A stretch of 64,000 nucleotides of DNA, taken from Denitromonas sp. GTDB taxonomy: Bacteria > Pseudomonadota > Gammaproteobacteria > Burkholderiales > Rhodocyclaceae. Position numbers and translations under genes: made by a program. Below the pieces are notes generated by a model. It made no database searches. It had not been told where the DNA came from and saw only the letters and a list, made by a program, of their open reading frames with translations. Shown here in pieces: positions 34,376 to 43,751 of the stretch; within the stretch, counting starts at the first letter, position 1, and each line of letters starts with the position of its first letter. The DNA lies in contig NZ_JAUCBR010000004.1 of NCBI RefSeq assembly GCF_034676725.1, positions 3,562,001-3,626,000 of the forward strand, in the 5' to 3' direction.

Positions 34376-36433
34376 ATGACGAAGTCCACGAATTCCGATC
34401 GCCTCCTGAGCTTTGAGGGAAGTCCCTTTCGTTTGCACCAGCCCTTTGCGCCGGCGGGCGATCAGCCCGAAGCGATCGAGCAGCTCACCATGGGTATCGA
34501 TGACGGGCTGATGTACCAGACCCTGCTGGGGGTGACCGGTTCGGGCAAGACCTTCACCATGGCCAACGTGATCGCCCGTTGCGGTCGCCCGGCGCTGGTG
34601 CTGGCTCACAACAAGACGCTGGCGGCGCAGTTGTATTCGGAGTTCAAGGAGTTTTTTCCCGAAAACGCGGTGGAGTATTTCGTTTCGTATTACGACTACT
34701 ACCAGCCCGAGGCCTATGTGCCGTCGCGCGATCTGTTCATCGAGAAAGACTCGAGCATCAACGAACACATCGAACAGATGCGTCTGAGTGCGACCAAGAG
34801 CCTGATGGAGCGGCGCGACGTGGTGATCGTGGCGACCGTGTCGTGCATCTACGGCATCGGCGATCCGGTCGATTACCACAGCATGGTGCTGCACCTGCGC
34901 GAGGGCGAGCGCATGGCGCACCGGGATCTGCTCGGACGCCTGGTCAGCATGCAATACGCACGGGCCGACGTGGACTTCCGGCGCGGCACCTTCCGGGTGA
35001 GGGGCGATGTGATCGACATCTTTCCGGCCGAGAACGCCGAGTTGGCGGTGCGGGTCGAGATGTTCGACGAGGAGGTCGAGCACCTGACGCTGTTTGATCC
35101 GCTCACCGGCCATCTCAAGCACCGGCTGGCGCGCTTTACGGTGTACCCCTCCAGCCACTACGTGACGCCGCGCGCGACGGTGCTCAAGGCCATCGAGGGC
35201 ATCAAGGCGGAGTTGCGCGAACGCATCGAGACCTACCAGCGCGAGGCCAAGCTCGTCGAGGCGCAGCGGATCGAGCAGCGCACCCGCTTTGACCTCGAGA
35301 TGCTCAACGAACTGGGCTTCTGCAAGGGCATCGAGAACTACTCACGGCATCTGTCGGGCCGCGCTCCGGGTGAGCCGCCGCCGACGCTGATCGACTACCT
35401 GCCGGCGGACGGGCTGCTGTTTGTCGATGAATCGCATGTGAGCATTCCGCAGGTGGGCGCCATGTACAAGGGGGACCGTTCGCGCAAGGAGAACCTGGTC
35501 AACTACGGCTTCCGGCTGCCCTCGGCGGTGGACAACCGGCCGCTCAAGTTCGAAGAGTTCGAGCGCATGATGCCGCAGACCATCTTCGTGTCGGCCACGC
35601 CCGGCGCCTACGAGGCCGAGCATCAGGCGCAGGTGATCGAGCAGGTGGTGCGTCCGACGGGTCTGGTCGACCCGGTGATCGAGGTGCGTCCGGCAACCAC
35701 CCAGGTTGACGATCTGCTCGGCGAGATCAAGCGGCGCACCGACAAGACCGAGCGGGTGCTGGTCACCACGCTGACCAAGCGCATGTCGGAGGATCTGACC
35801 GACTACCTGCTCGAGAACGGCATCCGGGTGCGCTATCTGCATTCGGACATCGATACGGTTGAGCGGGTGGAGATCATCCGCGACCTGCGCCTGGGTGTGT
35901 TCGATGTGCTGGTCGGCATAAACCTGCTGCGCGAGGGCCTCGATATTCCCGAGGTGTCGCTGGTGGCGATTCTCGATGCCGACAAGGAAGGCTTCCTGCG
36001 TTCGGAGCGTGCCCTGATCCAGACCATCGGTCGCGCTGCGCGCCATGTGCATGGCACGGCCATCCTCTACGCCGACGTGATCACCGACTCCATGCGCCGC
36101 GCAATGGACGAGACCCAGCGGCGCCGCGACAAGCAGCTGGCGCACAACGTCGAACACGGCATCACGCCGGCCTCGGTCGTCAAGCGCATCAAGGACATCA
36201 TCGACGGCGTCTATTCCGATGCGGCGACAGACGCTGCCGCTGCCGAGAAGACGCCGAAAGTCGACTACGCATCCATGGACGAGAAAGCGCTGGCGCGGGC
36301 GATTCGCCAGCTCGAAAAGCAGATGCAGTCACACGCCAAGAATCTCGAATTCGAAGAAGCCGCCAAGCTGCGGGACGAACTGTTCCGTCTGCGCAGCCAG
36401 GCCTTCGGTGCCGACCGCCACGACGAACCCTGA
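34376..36433 (+). CDS. uvrB: UvrABC excinuclease subunit B
   Basis: 685 residues from ATG 34376; the reading frame is open far upstream, but homologs start here (SFRL-like PFRLHQPFAPAGDQPEAI). UvrB verifies damage and loads UvrC in nucleotide excision repair. Walker A is GVTGSGKT (52-59), the damage-probing beta-hairpin follows (YYDYYQPEAYVP, about 103-114), and helicase motifs V/VI appear late (GINLLREGLDIPEVSLVAIL; QTIGRAARHVHG). The C-terminal UVR domain (IRQLEKQMQSHAKNLEFEEA) is present. uvrC begins at the right edge of the window. Confidence 0.97.
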   Translation: MTKSTNSDRLLSFEGSPFRLHQPFAPAGDQPEAIEQLTMGIDDGLMYQTLLGVTGSGKTFTMANVIARCGRPALVLAHNKTLAAQLYSEFKEFFPENAVEYFVSYYDYYQPEAYVPSRDLFIEKDSSINEHIEQMRLSATKSLMERRDVVIVATVSCIYGIGDPVDYHSMVLHLREGERMAHRDLLGRLVSMQYARADVDFRRGTFRVRGDVIDIFPAENAELAVRVEMFDEEVEHLTLFDPLTGHLKHRLARFTVYPSSHYVTPRATVLKAIEGIKAELRERIETYQREAKLVEAQRIEQRTRFDLEMLNELGFCKGIENYSRHLSGRAPGEPPPTLIDYLPADGLLFVDESHVSIPQVGAMYKGDRSRKENLVNYGFRLPSAVDNRPLKFEEFERMMPQTIFVSATPGAYEAEHQAQVIEQVVRPTGLVDPVIEVRPATTQVDDLLGEIKRRTDKTERVLVTTLTKRMSEDLTDYLLENGIRVRYLHSDIDTVERVEIIRDLRLGVFDVLVGINLLREGLDIPEVSLVAILDADKEGFLRSERALIQTIGRAARHVHGTAILYADVITDSMRRAMDETQRRRDKQLAHNVEHGITPASVVKRIKDIIDGVYSDAATDAAAAEKTPKVDYASMDEKALARAIRQLEKQMQSHAKNLEFEEAAKLRDELFRLRSQAFGADRHDEP

Positions 36434-36448
36434 GGAGGACCCCCAGCC

Positions 36449-36922
36449 TTGACCCACCGAATTCTGTTTGTGTGCACCGGAAACATCTGTCGCTCGCCGA
36501 CGGCCGAGGCCGTTGCCCGGCATTGGCTGAAAATGGTCGGCCTGGACGGCGAGGTGCTTGTCGATTCTGCCGGCACCCAGGGCATCCATGCCGGTGAGGC
36601 GCCCGATGCGCGCAGCCAGCGGGCCGCAGCGCTGCGCGGCTATGATCTGTCGCGCTTGCGGGCGCGGAAGCTGCAGGATGAGGATTTTGCGCAGTTCGAT
36701 GCGTTGTACGCCATGGATGCCGGTCATCTGAAAGTGATGCAGCGCAAGTGCCCGCCCGAATATCAATCCAAGCTCAGCCTGTTTCTCAGCGTGGCGCCGG
36801 CGTGCGGGCGTCTTGAGGTGCCGGACCCGTACTACGGCGCGGGTGAGGGCTTTGATGTGGTCCTCGATCTGTGTGAGGCGGGGGTGCACGGGCTGGTCGA
36901 CATGTTGCGCGACACACGCTGA
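36449..36922 (+). CDS. low-molecular-weight protein-tyrosine phosphatase
   Basis: 157 residues from TTG 36449, with GAGGAGG 10 bases upstream inside the end of uvrB. The P-loop VCTGNICRSPTAEA carries the nucleophilic Cys and Arg, and the general-acid Asp lies in VPDPYYG. Cytoplasmic. It removes phosphate from phosphotyrosine proteins; in bacteria such enzymes often act on tyrosine kinases of polysaccharide export, but no kinase is near. It is probably cotranscribed with uvrB and ends before a strong terminator. Confidence 0.92.
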   Translation: MTHRILFVCTGNICRSPTAEAVARHWLKMVGLDGEVLVDSAGTQGIHAGEAPDARSQRAAALRGYDLSRLRARKLQDEDFAQFDALYAMDAGHLKVMQRKCPPEYQSKLSLFLSVAPACGRLEVPDPYYGAGEGFDVVLDLCEAGVHGLVDMLRDTR

Positions 36923-36942
36923 CCCGGTTTCGGACGCGCATG

Positions 36943-36978
36943 AAAAAAGGCTCAGCCATGATGCGCTGAGCCTTTTTT
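36943..36978. terminator. bidirectional terminator between phosphatase gene and rne
   Basis: Arms AAAAAAGGCTCAGC and GCTGAGCCTTTTTT (14 bp) with an 8-base loop serve both converging transcripts. Confidence 0.9.
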
Positions 36979-37007
36979 CTGGCGTTGCCGCCGGGGTGCA
37001 GCCCGAA

Positions 37008-40000
37008 TTACTTCCGGGTTTCCACCTGCTTCAGTTCGCCTTCCTGCGGCATGGCAACCGGCGCCGGGCGCGGGCGGCCCAGCGGCACGGCGGGCGCCTC
37101 GACCGGTTGCGCGGCGGCCTTGCCGGGGCGCGTCTCGATCAGCGTCAGGCCACTCTTGGCCAGATCTTCGCCAAGATTGATCGGCGCCGCGGCAATCGCC
37201 GGGGCCGGTTTGCTCACGGCAGGCTCGGGTGTGGGCTCGACGGTCTCGGCGACTTCCTCCGCGGGGGTCTCGGCTACCGGCGTCTCGGTGACGGCCGGCG
37301 CCGCTTCGACCGCGGGTGCTTCGACTGCGGCCTCTGCGTCGGCGACCGGCGCGGTGTCCGGCTGAACGCTGTCGTCCTGCGGTGTCGCGACCTCAGCAAT
37401 CGTCGGCGCTTCTGCCGCCGGGGCCTCTGCAACAGGGGCGTCGGCGACCGGGGCTTCAACGACCGGGGCTTCAGCGACCGGGGCCGCTTCGCTCGCCACG
37501 GCGGTGTCAGCAGCGTCGGCTCGCGTGACGGGTTCGCTGGCCTCGGGCTGTGCCGGTTCGGCCGCCGCCGTTGCTGTGGCCGGGGTGTCGTCCTGAGCAT
37601 TGGCTTCGGCAGGGCTGGCTTCCGGCGCCGGGCTGGCGCTGGCTTCGGCGGCCATCGGTGCCGGCTGGGCGTTTTCGTTGTCGCCTTCGGCGCCGGCATC
37701 GGCGGCGTTTTCGGCCGTGTTCTCGACGTTCTCGGTAGCGTTGTCGCCACGGTTCTGACGCGAACGACGGCGACGACGGCTGCGACTGCGGCCCTCGGAA
37801 GCTTCCTCGGCGTTGCCGGACTCGGCAGGCGAGGCGTTGGCCTCGTCGCTGTCGGCGGCCTCGGTGGCCACACTGGCTTCGTCCTGCGACTCGATCGCTT
37901 CGCTGGTCTCGCCGGTCTCGGTGGTGTCGTTCTGACGACCACGGCCACGACGGCTGCGACGACGACGGTTGCCGGACGGCTCGTCCGTGGCGACCGCCGC
38001 CACTGCAGCAACCCCTGCGGTCAGCGCATCGGCGTCGGCGACACTGGTATTGCGTGCCTCGTCGTTGGCCTGAACTTCGGTCTGCTGCGCTTCATCGCTG
38101 CGACCGCCGCGGCGGTTGCGGCCACGACGGTTGTTGCCGCGCGATTCGTCGTCCGAGCGGTTGTCGCGATTGTCACGGTTGTCGCGCGACTGGCGGTTCT
38201 CGCCCTGCGCATCGTTGCGCCCACCGTCCTTGCGCTCGCCACGCTCGTTACGGTCACCACGGCGGCCGCGGCCACGGCGGTTGTCGCCCTTGGATGCTTC
38301 GTCGCGGTTGCCTTCGCTGCGCTTGCGGCGCGGTGCTTCGGGGGCTGCCGTTTCCACTGCTGCCGGCTGGCCGCCGAAGATACGTTTGAGCCAGCCGAAG
38401 AATCCGCCCGAAGCGGCCGGCGCAGCCGCGGCGGCCACGACCGGGGCCTCTTCCTTGGGTTCGACATTCGGTGCAGGCTGTGCCGGGGCGATGCCACGCA
38501 CGGCGGCTTCGGCGCGGGCGGGCTTCTTGTTGCCTTCGATGACCGCTTCGCTGTAGTTCGTCTCGGCGGGCATCTGCACCATCTGGTAGCTCGGCAGTGC
38601 CGTGTCTTCCTGGTTGAGCTGGTCGTGGCGCAGACGGATGATCTCGTGCTGCGGGGTTTCGAGATGGCGGTTGGGGACAATCAGCAGATTGACCTTGTGG
38701 CGCATTTCGATGTGGGCGATGTCGACCCGCTTTTCGTTGAGCAGGAAGGTGGCGACGTCGACCGGTACCTGGACGTGCACCGCGCCGGTGTTTTCCTTCA
38801 TGGCCTCTTCTTCGAGGATGCGGACGATGTGCAGCGCCGAGGACTCGGTGCTGCGGATGTGGCCGGTGCCGCTGCAACGCGGGCAGGGAATGTAGCTGGT
38901 CTCGGCCAGCGCCGGGCGCAGGCGCTGACGCGACAGTTCGAGCAGGCCGAAGCGGCTGATCTTGCCGGTCTGGACGCGGGCGCGGTCGTGGCGCAGGGCG
39001 TCACGCAGGCGGTTTTCGACTTCGCGCTGGTTCTTGCTCGACTCCATGTCGATGAAGTCGATGACGATCAGGCCACCGAGGTCGCGCAGGCGCAACTGGC
39101 GGGCGACTTCGTCGGCCGCTTCGAGGTTGGTGCGCAGGGCGGTTTCTTCGATGTCGGCGCCCTTGGTGGCGCGGCCGGAGTTGACGTCGACCGATACCAG
39201 GGCCTCGGTGTGGTCGATGACCACGGCGCCGCCGGAGGGCAGGGTGACCTGGCGGGCGTAGGCGGATTCGATCTGGTGTTCGATCTGGAAGCGCGAGAAC
39301 AGCGGCACATCATCGCTGTAGCGCTTCACCCGGTTGACGTTCTGCGGCATGACATGGGCCATGAACTGGCGCGCCTGCTCGTAGATGTCGTCGGTGTCGA
39401 TCAGGATCTCGCCGATGTCCGGCTGGAAGTAGTCGCGGATGGCACGGATGACCAGGCTGCCTTCCTGGTAGATCAGGAACGCACCGGCCTGCGCGTGGGC
39501 GGCGCCGTCGATGGCGCTCCACAGCTGCAGGAGGTAGTTGAGGTCCCACTGGAGTTCTTCGGCAGTGCGGCCGATGGCGGCGGTGCGCGCGATCAGGCTC
39601 ATGCCGGCGGGCACTTCGAGCGCATCCATGACTTCACGCAGCTCGGCGCGTTCGTCACCCTCGACGCGGCGCGATACGCCACCGCCACGCGGGTTGTTGG
39701 GCATCAGGACGAGGTAGCGGCCGGCCAGCGAGATGTAGGTGGTCAGGGCGGCGCCCTTGTTGCCACGCTCGTCTTTCTCGACCTGGACGATCAGTTCCTG
39801 ACCTTCCTTGAGGACGTCCTGCGGGCGCACGCGCCCCTGCCCGTCGCCACCGGCGCCCAGGTAGTTGCGGCCAATTTCCTTGAAGGGAAGAAAGCCGTGG
39901 CGGTCTGCCCCGTAATCAACGAAGGCGGCTTCCAGACTGGGTTCAATCCGGGTGATGACGGCCTTGTAGATGTTGCTCTTTCGTTGTTCTTTTGCGGCCG

Positions 40001-40091
40001 ATTCGATATCGAGGTCGATCAGTTTCTGACCATCTACGATTGCGACGCGTAATTCTTCGGCCTGCGTCGCATTGAAAAGCATGCGTTTCAT
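37008..40091 (-). CDS. rne: ribonuclease E
   Basis: 1027 residues from ATG 40091 (GGGAGAACGAACCC upstream). Essential endonuclease for mRNA decay and rRNA/tRNA maturation. The N-terminal half has the S1 domain (about 35-120), DNase-like region with metal-binding Asp in VDVNSGRATKG and VIDFIDM, and the zinc link CPRCSGTGH. The C-terminal half is a disordered scaffold: a short amphipathic segment GGFFGWLKRIFGGQ like the membrane-binding segment A, three Arg/Asn/Gly-rich blocks (such as NRRGRGRRGDRNERGE), an Ala/Pro/Glu/Val repeat tract (VAEAPVVEAPVADAPVAEAP) and closing motifs LTLIETRPG and KQVETRK. The partners bound by the tail are unknown. Confidence 0.96.
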   Translation of the reverse strand: MKRMLFNATQAEELRVAIVDGQKLIDLDIESAAKEQRKSNIYKAVITRIEPSLEAAFVDYGADRHGFLPFKEIGRNYLGAGGDGQGRVRPQDVLKEGQELIVQVEKDERGNKGAALTTYISLAGRYLVLMPNNPRGGGVSRRVEGDERAELREVMDALEVPAGMSLIARTAAIGRTAEELQWDLNYLLQLWSAIDGAAHAQAGAFLIYQEGSLVIRAIRDYFQPDIGEILIDTDDIYEQARQFMAHVMPQNVNRVKRYSDDVPLFSRFQIEHQIESAYARQVTLPSGGAVVIDHTEALVSVDVNSGRATKGADIEETALRTNLEAADEVARQLRLRDLGGLIVIDFIDMESSKNQREVENRLRDALRHDRARVQTGKISRFGLLELSRQRLRPALAETSYIPCPRCSGTGHIRSTESSALHIVRILEEEAMKENTGAVHVQVPVDVATFLLNEKRVDIAHIEMRHKVNLLIVPNRHLETPQHEIIRLRHDQLNQEDTALPSYQMVQMPAETNYSEAVIEGNKKPARAEAAVRGIAPAQPAPNVEPKEEAPVVAAAAAPAASGGFFGWLKRIFGGQPAAVETAAPEAPRRKRSEGNRDEASKGDNRRGRGRRGDRNERGERKDGGRNDAQGENRQSRDNRDNRDNRSDDESRGNNRRGRNRRGGRSDEAQQTEVQANDEARNTSVADADALTAGVAAVAAVATDEPSGNRRRRSRRGRGRQNDTTETGETSEAIESQDEASVATEAADSDEANASPAESGNAEEASEGRSRSRRRRRSRQNRGDNATENVENTAENAADAGAEGDNENAQPAPMAAEASASPAPEASPAEANAQDDTPATATAAAEPAQPEASEPVTRADAADTAVASEAAPVAEAPVVEAPVADAPVAEAPAAEAPTIAEVATPQDDSVQPDTAPVADAEAAVEAPAVEAAPAVTETPVAETPAEEVAETVEPTPEPAVSKPAPAIAAAPINLGEDLAKSGLTLIETRPGKAAAQPVEAPAVPLGRPRPAPVAMPQEGELKQVETRK

Positions 40092-40475
40092 GGGTTCGTT
40101 CTCCCGCGTGTTCCACACGGGCAGGACGAGCGGCGCGCACCATCGTGCGAGACGGAGTTTAGCGAGTTATCTTTTTAGGAGAACGGCTCTCATCCGGTAT
40201 GTTCTAGCTATCGAGGGTCGGCTGGTCGGTTCTCATGTTTCCCGCCCAAAGGGCCGGAACTTCTGATCCTGCGTGTGGGTGACGCGTATAAGCAAGAAGA
40301 CAAAACAGGGTTTGCTTGCGTTACCATCGCAGCCTTTTGGCTACGAGCGGAAACTGCTGACTGGCCGGGAACCACAAAAAACGGGTTCTTGGTGCCGTCG
40401 CGAGCATTGGCATTTCCGCACAAGGCCGCCTGGCGCCGGACCAAACCGGTCAGGGCGCAAGTATATGGCAGGATG
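40092..40475. other. 384-base gap between rne and rluC
   Basis: No gene is supported here. It must hold the divergent promoters and the rne leader. Local folding elements are AGCCTTTTGGCT near 40330-40341 and GAACC/GGTTC around an A-rich loop near 40366-40390. E. coli rne has a long autoregulatory leader, so this region could be equivalent, but no similarity can be shown. No convincing -10/-35 pair was found. Confidence 0.5.
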
Positions 40476-41444
40476 ATGGCGCAAAGCAAAAAGCTTGAGG
40501 TTAGGCATGAACAGATCGACGCGGCGTCGGAAGGGCAGCGCATCGACAATTACCTCGTTCGCATCCTGAAAGGGGTGCCGAAGAGTCATGTGTATCGGCT
40601 CCTGCGCAGTGGCCAGGTGCGGGTCAACGGGCGGCGCGCAAGCCAGACCTACCGGCTGCAGCTCGAGGATGTGGTGCGCATTCCGCCGGTTCAGGTGAGC
40701 ACGGCCAGCGAGCACCGGGTGGTGCCGGTGGGAAACGCACTGCCGGTGGTCTACGAGGACGATGCCTTGCTGGTGCTCGACAAGCCGGCCGGGCAGGCGG
40801 TGCATGGCGGCAGTGGTGTGAGCTACGGCGTGATCGAGCAGTTGCGCAAGCAGCGCCCCGAGGCGCGCATGCTCGAACTTGCGCACCGGCTAGACCGCGA
40901 GACCTCGGGCCTGCTGATCGTGGCCAAGAAGCGCTCAGCGCTGTCCGCGCTGCATGAGTTGATGCGCAACGGCGGGATCGAGAAACACTACATCACCGTG
41001 GTCAGCGGCCGCTGGATGAATCCGCGCCAGCACATCCGCACGCCGCTCTACAAATACCTGACCGCCGATGGCGAGCGACGAGTGCGGGCGCAGGCCGACG
41101 GCAAGGAGGCGCACAGCATCGTGAGCTTGCGCCGGCGCTGGCAGACCATGAGCGAGCTTGGCGTGGAACTGAAGACCGGGCGAACGCATCAGATCCGGGT
41201 GCATCTGACGCACCAGGGCTTTCCGCTGGTGGGGGATGACAAGTACGGTGATTTTGCGCTCAACAAGCGCCTGGCCAAGGAGGCCGGGCTGACGCGCATG
41301 TTCCTGCATGCGGCACGCTTGCAGTTTGCGCATCCGCTCACTGGCGAGACGGTCCGGGTCGAGGCGCCGCTGCCGCCGGAGTTGCAGGCTTTCTTGACGC
41401 GGCTGGACAACAACGAGGTGCGCGATGTCGGCGAAGCGGTATGA
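40476..41444 (+). CDS. rluC: 23S rRNA pseudouridine synthase, RluC type
   Basis: 322 residues from ATG 40476 (ATG 40473 is adjacent). The N-terminal S4 RNA-binding domain (about 15-75, QRIDNYLVRILKGVPKSHVYRLLRSGQVRVNG) is followed by the RluA catalytic domain with the Asp nucleophile in AHRLDRETSGLLIVAKK and the later GRTHQIRVHLTHQGFPLVGD. RluC modifies U955, U2504 and U2580 in E. coli. A position next to rne matches E. coli and supports the symbol. The gene for an HAD phosphatase overlaps its end by 20 bases. Confidence 0.92.
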   Translation: MAQSKKLEVRHEQIDAASEGQRIDNYLVRILKGVPKSHVYRLLRSGQVRVNGRRASQTYRLQLEDVVRIPPVQVSTASEHRVVPVGNALPVVYEDDALLVLDKPAGQAVHGGSGVSYGVIEQLRKQRPEARMLELAHRLDRETSGLLIVAKKRSALSALHELMRNGGIEKHYITVVSGRWMNPRQHIRTPLYKYLTADGERRVRAQADGKEAHSIVSLRRRWQTMSELGVELKTGRTHQIRVHLTHQGFPLVGDDKYGDFALNKRLAKEAGLTRMFLHAARLQFAHPLTGETVRVEAPLPPELQAFLTRLDNNEVRDVGEAV

Positions 41445-42084
41445 ACTGATTGTGTTTGACTGGGATGGCACGCTGATGGATTCGGCCGGCGCCATCGTGC
41501 GCGCCATCCAGGCGGCGTGTCGCGACCTGGACCTGCCGGTGCCGGATGATGCCCGCGCCCGCCACGTGATCGGGCTGGGGCTGGATGATGCCTTGCACTA
41601 TGCGGTGCCGACGCTGACCCGCAGTCGCTACCCGGAGATGGTGGCGCGCTATCGGTATCACTACCTGTCGCGCGACCAGGAGCTGGTGCTGTTCGATGGT
41701 ATTGCGGCAACCATCGAGCGACTGGCGGCCGGTGGTTGGTGGCTGGCGGTGGCGACTGGCAAGAGCCGGGTGGGCCTGGACCGCGCGCTGGCCCACAGTG
41801 GGCTGAGGGCGCATTTTCATGCCACCCGCACGGCCGACGAATGTTTCTCCAAGCCGCATCCGGCCATGCTCGAGGAGCTGATGGCCGAGTTGTCGGTGCC
41901 ACCGGCACAGACGCTGATGATCGGTGACACGACTCACGATCTGTCGATGGCGCAGAACGCGGGTGTTGATGCGCTGGCAGTGAGCTTTGGCGCGCATGAT
42001 GTCGACACGCTGGCGAGCGTGCCGTCGGTGGCCATGGTGGCGACGCCCGGTGCGCTGGATCAATGGCTGCGCGACAACGCCTGA
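41425..42084 (+). CDS. HAD-superfamily hydrolase (phosphoglycolate phosphatase-like)
   Basis: 219 residues; ATG 41425 lies inside the end of rluC with GAGG 7 bases upstream. HAD motif I is VFDWDGTLMDS (nucleophile Asp), motif II is VATGKS, motif III has Lys in SKPHPAML, and motif IV is MIGDTTHDLSMAQNAG. A helical cap lies at about 20-80. Gph-like in layout, but the substrate is not determined. It overlaps the next gene by 22 bases, so rluC, this gene and the Rieske gene form a coupled group. Confidence 0.9.
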   Translation: MSAKRYELIVFDWDGTLMDSAGAIVRAIQAACRDLDLPVPDDARARHVIGLGLDDALHYAVPTLTRSRYPEMVARYRYHYLSRDQELVLFDGIAATIERLAAGGWWLAVATGKSRVGLDRALAHSGLRAHFHATRTADECFSKPHPAMLEELMAELSVPPAQTLMIGDTTHDLSMAQNAGVDALAVSFGAHDVDTLASVPSVAMVATPGALDQWLRDNA

Positions 42085-42416
42085 TCTGCGCCTCGGGTGC
42101 GCTGCTCGACGGCGGCGCAGGGGTGCGTTTTGAGCTCGACACGCCGTCCGGGCCCAGGCCGGCCTTCGTGGTGCGCTTCGAGGGGCTGCCGCGGGCGTTC
42201 CTCAATGCGTGCGCCCATGTGCCGGTCGAGCTGGACTGGCTGGAGGGGGCGTTCTTCGATGCCGATGGCGCCTACCTCATCTGCGCCACGCATGGGGCAA
42301 CCTACCATCCGGTGACCGGTGTGTGTGTCGCGGGGCCGTGCCGTGGCGCATCCTTGCAGAAACTGCCGGTGGCCGAGATCGATGGCGGAATCTGGTTGCT
42401 CGATGACAGTGGTTGA
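42063..42416 (+). CDS. Rieske [2Fe-2S] domain protein
   Basis: 117 residues, a single Rieske domain. Cluster ligands appear as CAH (about 50-52) and CATHGATYHPVTG (about 74-86), the two Cys-X-His motifs. There is no membrane helix or catalytic oxygenase domain, so it is a small soluble ferredoxin-like protein. Its redox partner is unknown. Homologs are often found in this rluC-phosphatase context in betaproteobacteria (recollection, unverified). Confidence 0.85.
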   Translation: MAARQRLICASGALLDGGAGVRFELDTPSGPRPAFVVRFEGLPRAFLNACAHVPVELDWLEGAFFDADGAYLICATHGATYHPVTGVCVAGPCRGASLQKLPVAEIDGGIWLLDDSG

Positions 42417-42421
42417 CGGAC

Positions 42422-43138
42422 TCAGCCGAGCAAGAGAAACACGGTAGGAACCTTGCCCAGATCCGGCAGCGGGCGGGCTTTCCATTGCGCCACGCTGCGG
42501 GTCTGGATCCATTCGTCGGCCGTGGTGACGCCGCGCGCGACGCACAGTCGTGTGCTGGGGCGGCAGCTGGCCACCAGGGCGTCGAGCATGCGCTGGTTGC
42601 GATAAGGCGTTTCGATGAACAGCTGGGTCTGCGATTTTTGTGCCGACTCCGCTTCCAGCGCGCGGATGGCGCTCGTGCGCTCCGCGTCATGAACCGGCAG
42701 GTAGCCATGAAACGCGAACTGCTGGCCATTGAGCCCGGAGGCCATCAGCGCCAGCAGCAGCGACGACGGACCCACCAGCGGCACCACCGCAATGTCCATG
42801 GTGTGCGCCGCCTCGACCAGGAGCGCGCCCGGATCGGCGACCGCCGGAACGCCCGCTTCGGACATCAGGCCGATGTCGCTGCCGCGCATCGCCGGTGCCA
42901 GCAGGTCGCGCAGCGCAGTGGGTGTGGGGGCGTCGGGCAGGGGGCGGATGTCGAGTTCGCGCAGCGGGGTCGGGTGTTCGAGCCGTTTGAGGTCGGCGCG
43001 GGCCGTCTTGGCGTTTTCGACCACAAAATGGGTCAGGCGGCGGGCGATTGCCGCCGCATCGGCGGGGACGGTGGCGGTCCATGGGCTGTCGCCGAGGCTG
43101 GTTGGTACCAGGTACAGTTTTCCGCGGGCGTCGCTCAT
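42422..43138 (-). CDS. SAM-dependent methyltransferase, tetrapyrrole methylase (RsmI-like) family
   Basis: 238 residues; ATG 43138 overlaps the maf stop (ATGA). The fold is that of RsmI/CobA enzymes: KLYLVPTSLGDS at the N-terminus, SDIGLMSEAGVPAVADPG as the SAM loop, VVPLVGPSSLLLALMASGL and IETPYRNQRMLDALV. It is shorter than RsmI (about 285), and the N-terminal IGN sequence of RsmI is replaced by TSL, so it is probably a paralog of unknown target rather than RsmI itself. Confidence 0.85.
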   Translation of the reverse strand: MSDARGKLYLVPTSLGDSPWTATVPADAAAIARRLTHFVVENAKTARADLKRLEHPTPLRELDIRPLPDAPTPTALRDLLAPAMRGSDIGLMSEAGVPAVADPGALLVEAAHTMDIAVVPLVGPSSLLLALMASGLNGQQFAFHGYLPVHDAERTSAIRALEAESAQKSQTQLFIETPYRNQRMLDALVASCRPSTRLCVARGVTTADEWIQTRSVAQWKARPLPDLGKVPTVFLLLG

Positions 43139-43710
43139 GGCAGCTCGATGCCCTCGGCGCGGAGCATGCGTGACAGTGCGATCAGCGGCAGGCCGATCAG
43201 CGCGGTCGGGTCATCGCCGCTCAGGGCCTCCAGCAGGCTGATCCCCAGGCCTTCTGCCTTGGCAGCGCCGGCACAGTCGAGCGGCATTTCCTTGTCGACA
43301 TAGCGAATGATCTCGGCGTCGCTCAGGTCGCGGAAGTGCACGGTGGTCGGTACGCCGGCGAGCTGGGTGTGGCCGGTCCGGCTGTTGATCAACGCCACGG
43401 CGGTGTGGAAGACAACGCGCTGGCCGCGCATCTGTTGTAACTGTGCAACAGCGTTTTCGACGGTGCCGGGCTTGCCGAACCTGTGTGCGCCCAGGTGCGC
43501 GACCTGGTCGCTGCCAATCACGAGCGCGTCAGGGTGCTGGTCGGCCAGGACGCGGGCTTTGGCGACGGCCAGCCGCTCGGCGGTGTGGGCGGGGGCTTCG
43601 CCATCGAGCGGGGATTCGTCGATGTCGGGGCGGCCAATGGTGAAGGCGATGCCGAGGCGTTCGAGCAGCTGGCGGCGATAGATGGAGGTCGAGGCGAGGA
43701 TCAGGGGCAT
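43135..43710 (-). CDS. Maf-like nucleoside triphosphate pyrophosphatase
   Basis: 191 residues from ATG 43710; an upstream in-frame ATG at 43758 would run into the yceD promoter. Maf proteins hydrolyse non-canonical or modified NTPs to monophosphates. Motifs: LILASTSIYRRQLLERLGI, PDIDESP, VIGSDQVAHLG with the catalytic Asp, and GKPGTVENAVAQLQQMRG. The GSDQV and VPTTVHFRDLS pattern is of the YceF type (7-methyl-GTP), an inference. It is divergent from yceD, as in many proteobacteria. Confidence 0.92.
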   Translation of the reverse strand: MPLILASTSIYRRQLLERLGIAFTIGRPDIDESPLDGEAPAHTAERLAVAKARVLADQHPDALVIGSDQVAHLGAHRFGKPGTVENAVAQLQQMRGQRVVFHTAVALINSRTGHTQLAGVPTTVHFRDLSDAEIIRYVDKEMPLDCAGAAKAEGLGISLLEALSGDDPTALIGLPLIALSRMLRAEGIELP

Positions 43711-43751
43711 GATGTCGGACGGGGACGCCTGTTTGCCGAAGCAGCAGGGCT

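Noticed and set aside
36813..40052. 1079-residue plus-strand open frame antisense to rne
   Set aside because: Composition is Gly/Arg/Val-rich low complexity mirroring the rne codon pattern; the minus strand encodes a canonical RNase E.
42422..43138. rsmI itself
   Set aside because: Shorter than RsmI and with a changed N-terminal motif, so only the family is assigned.
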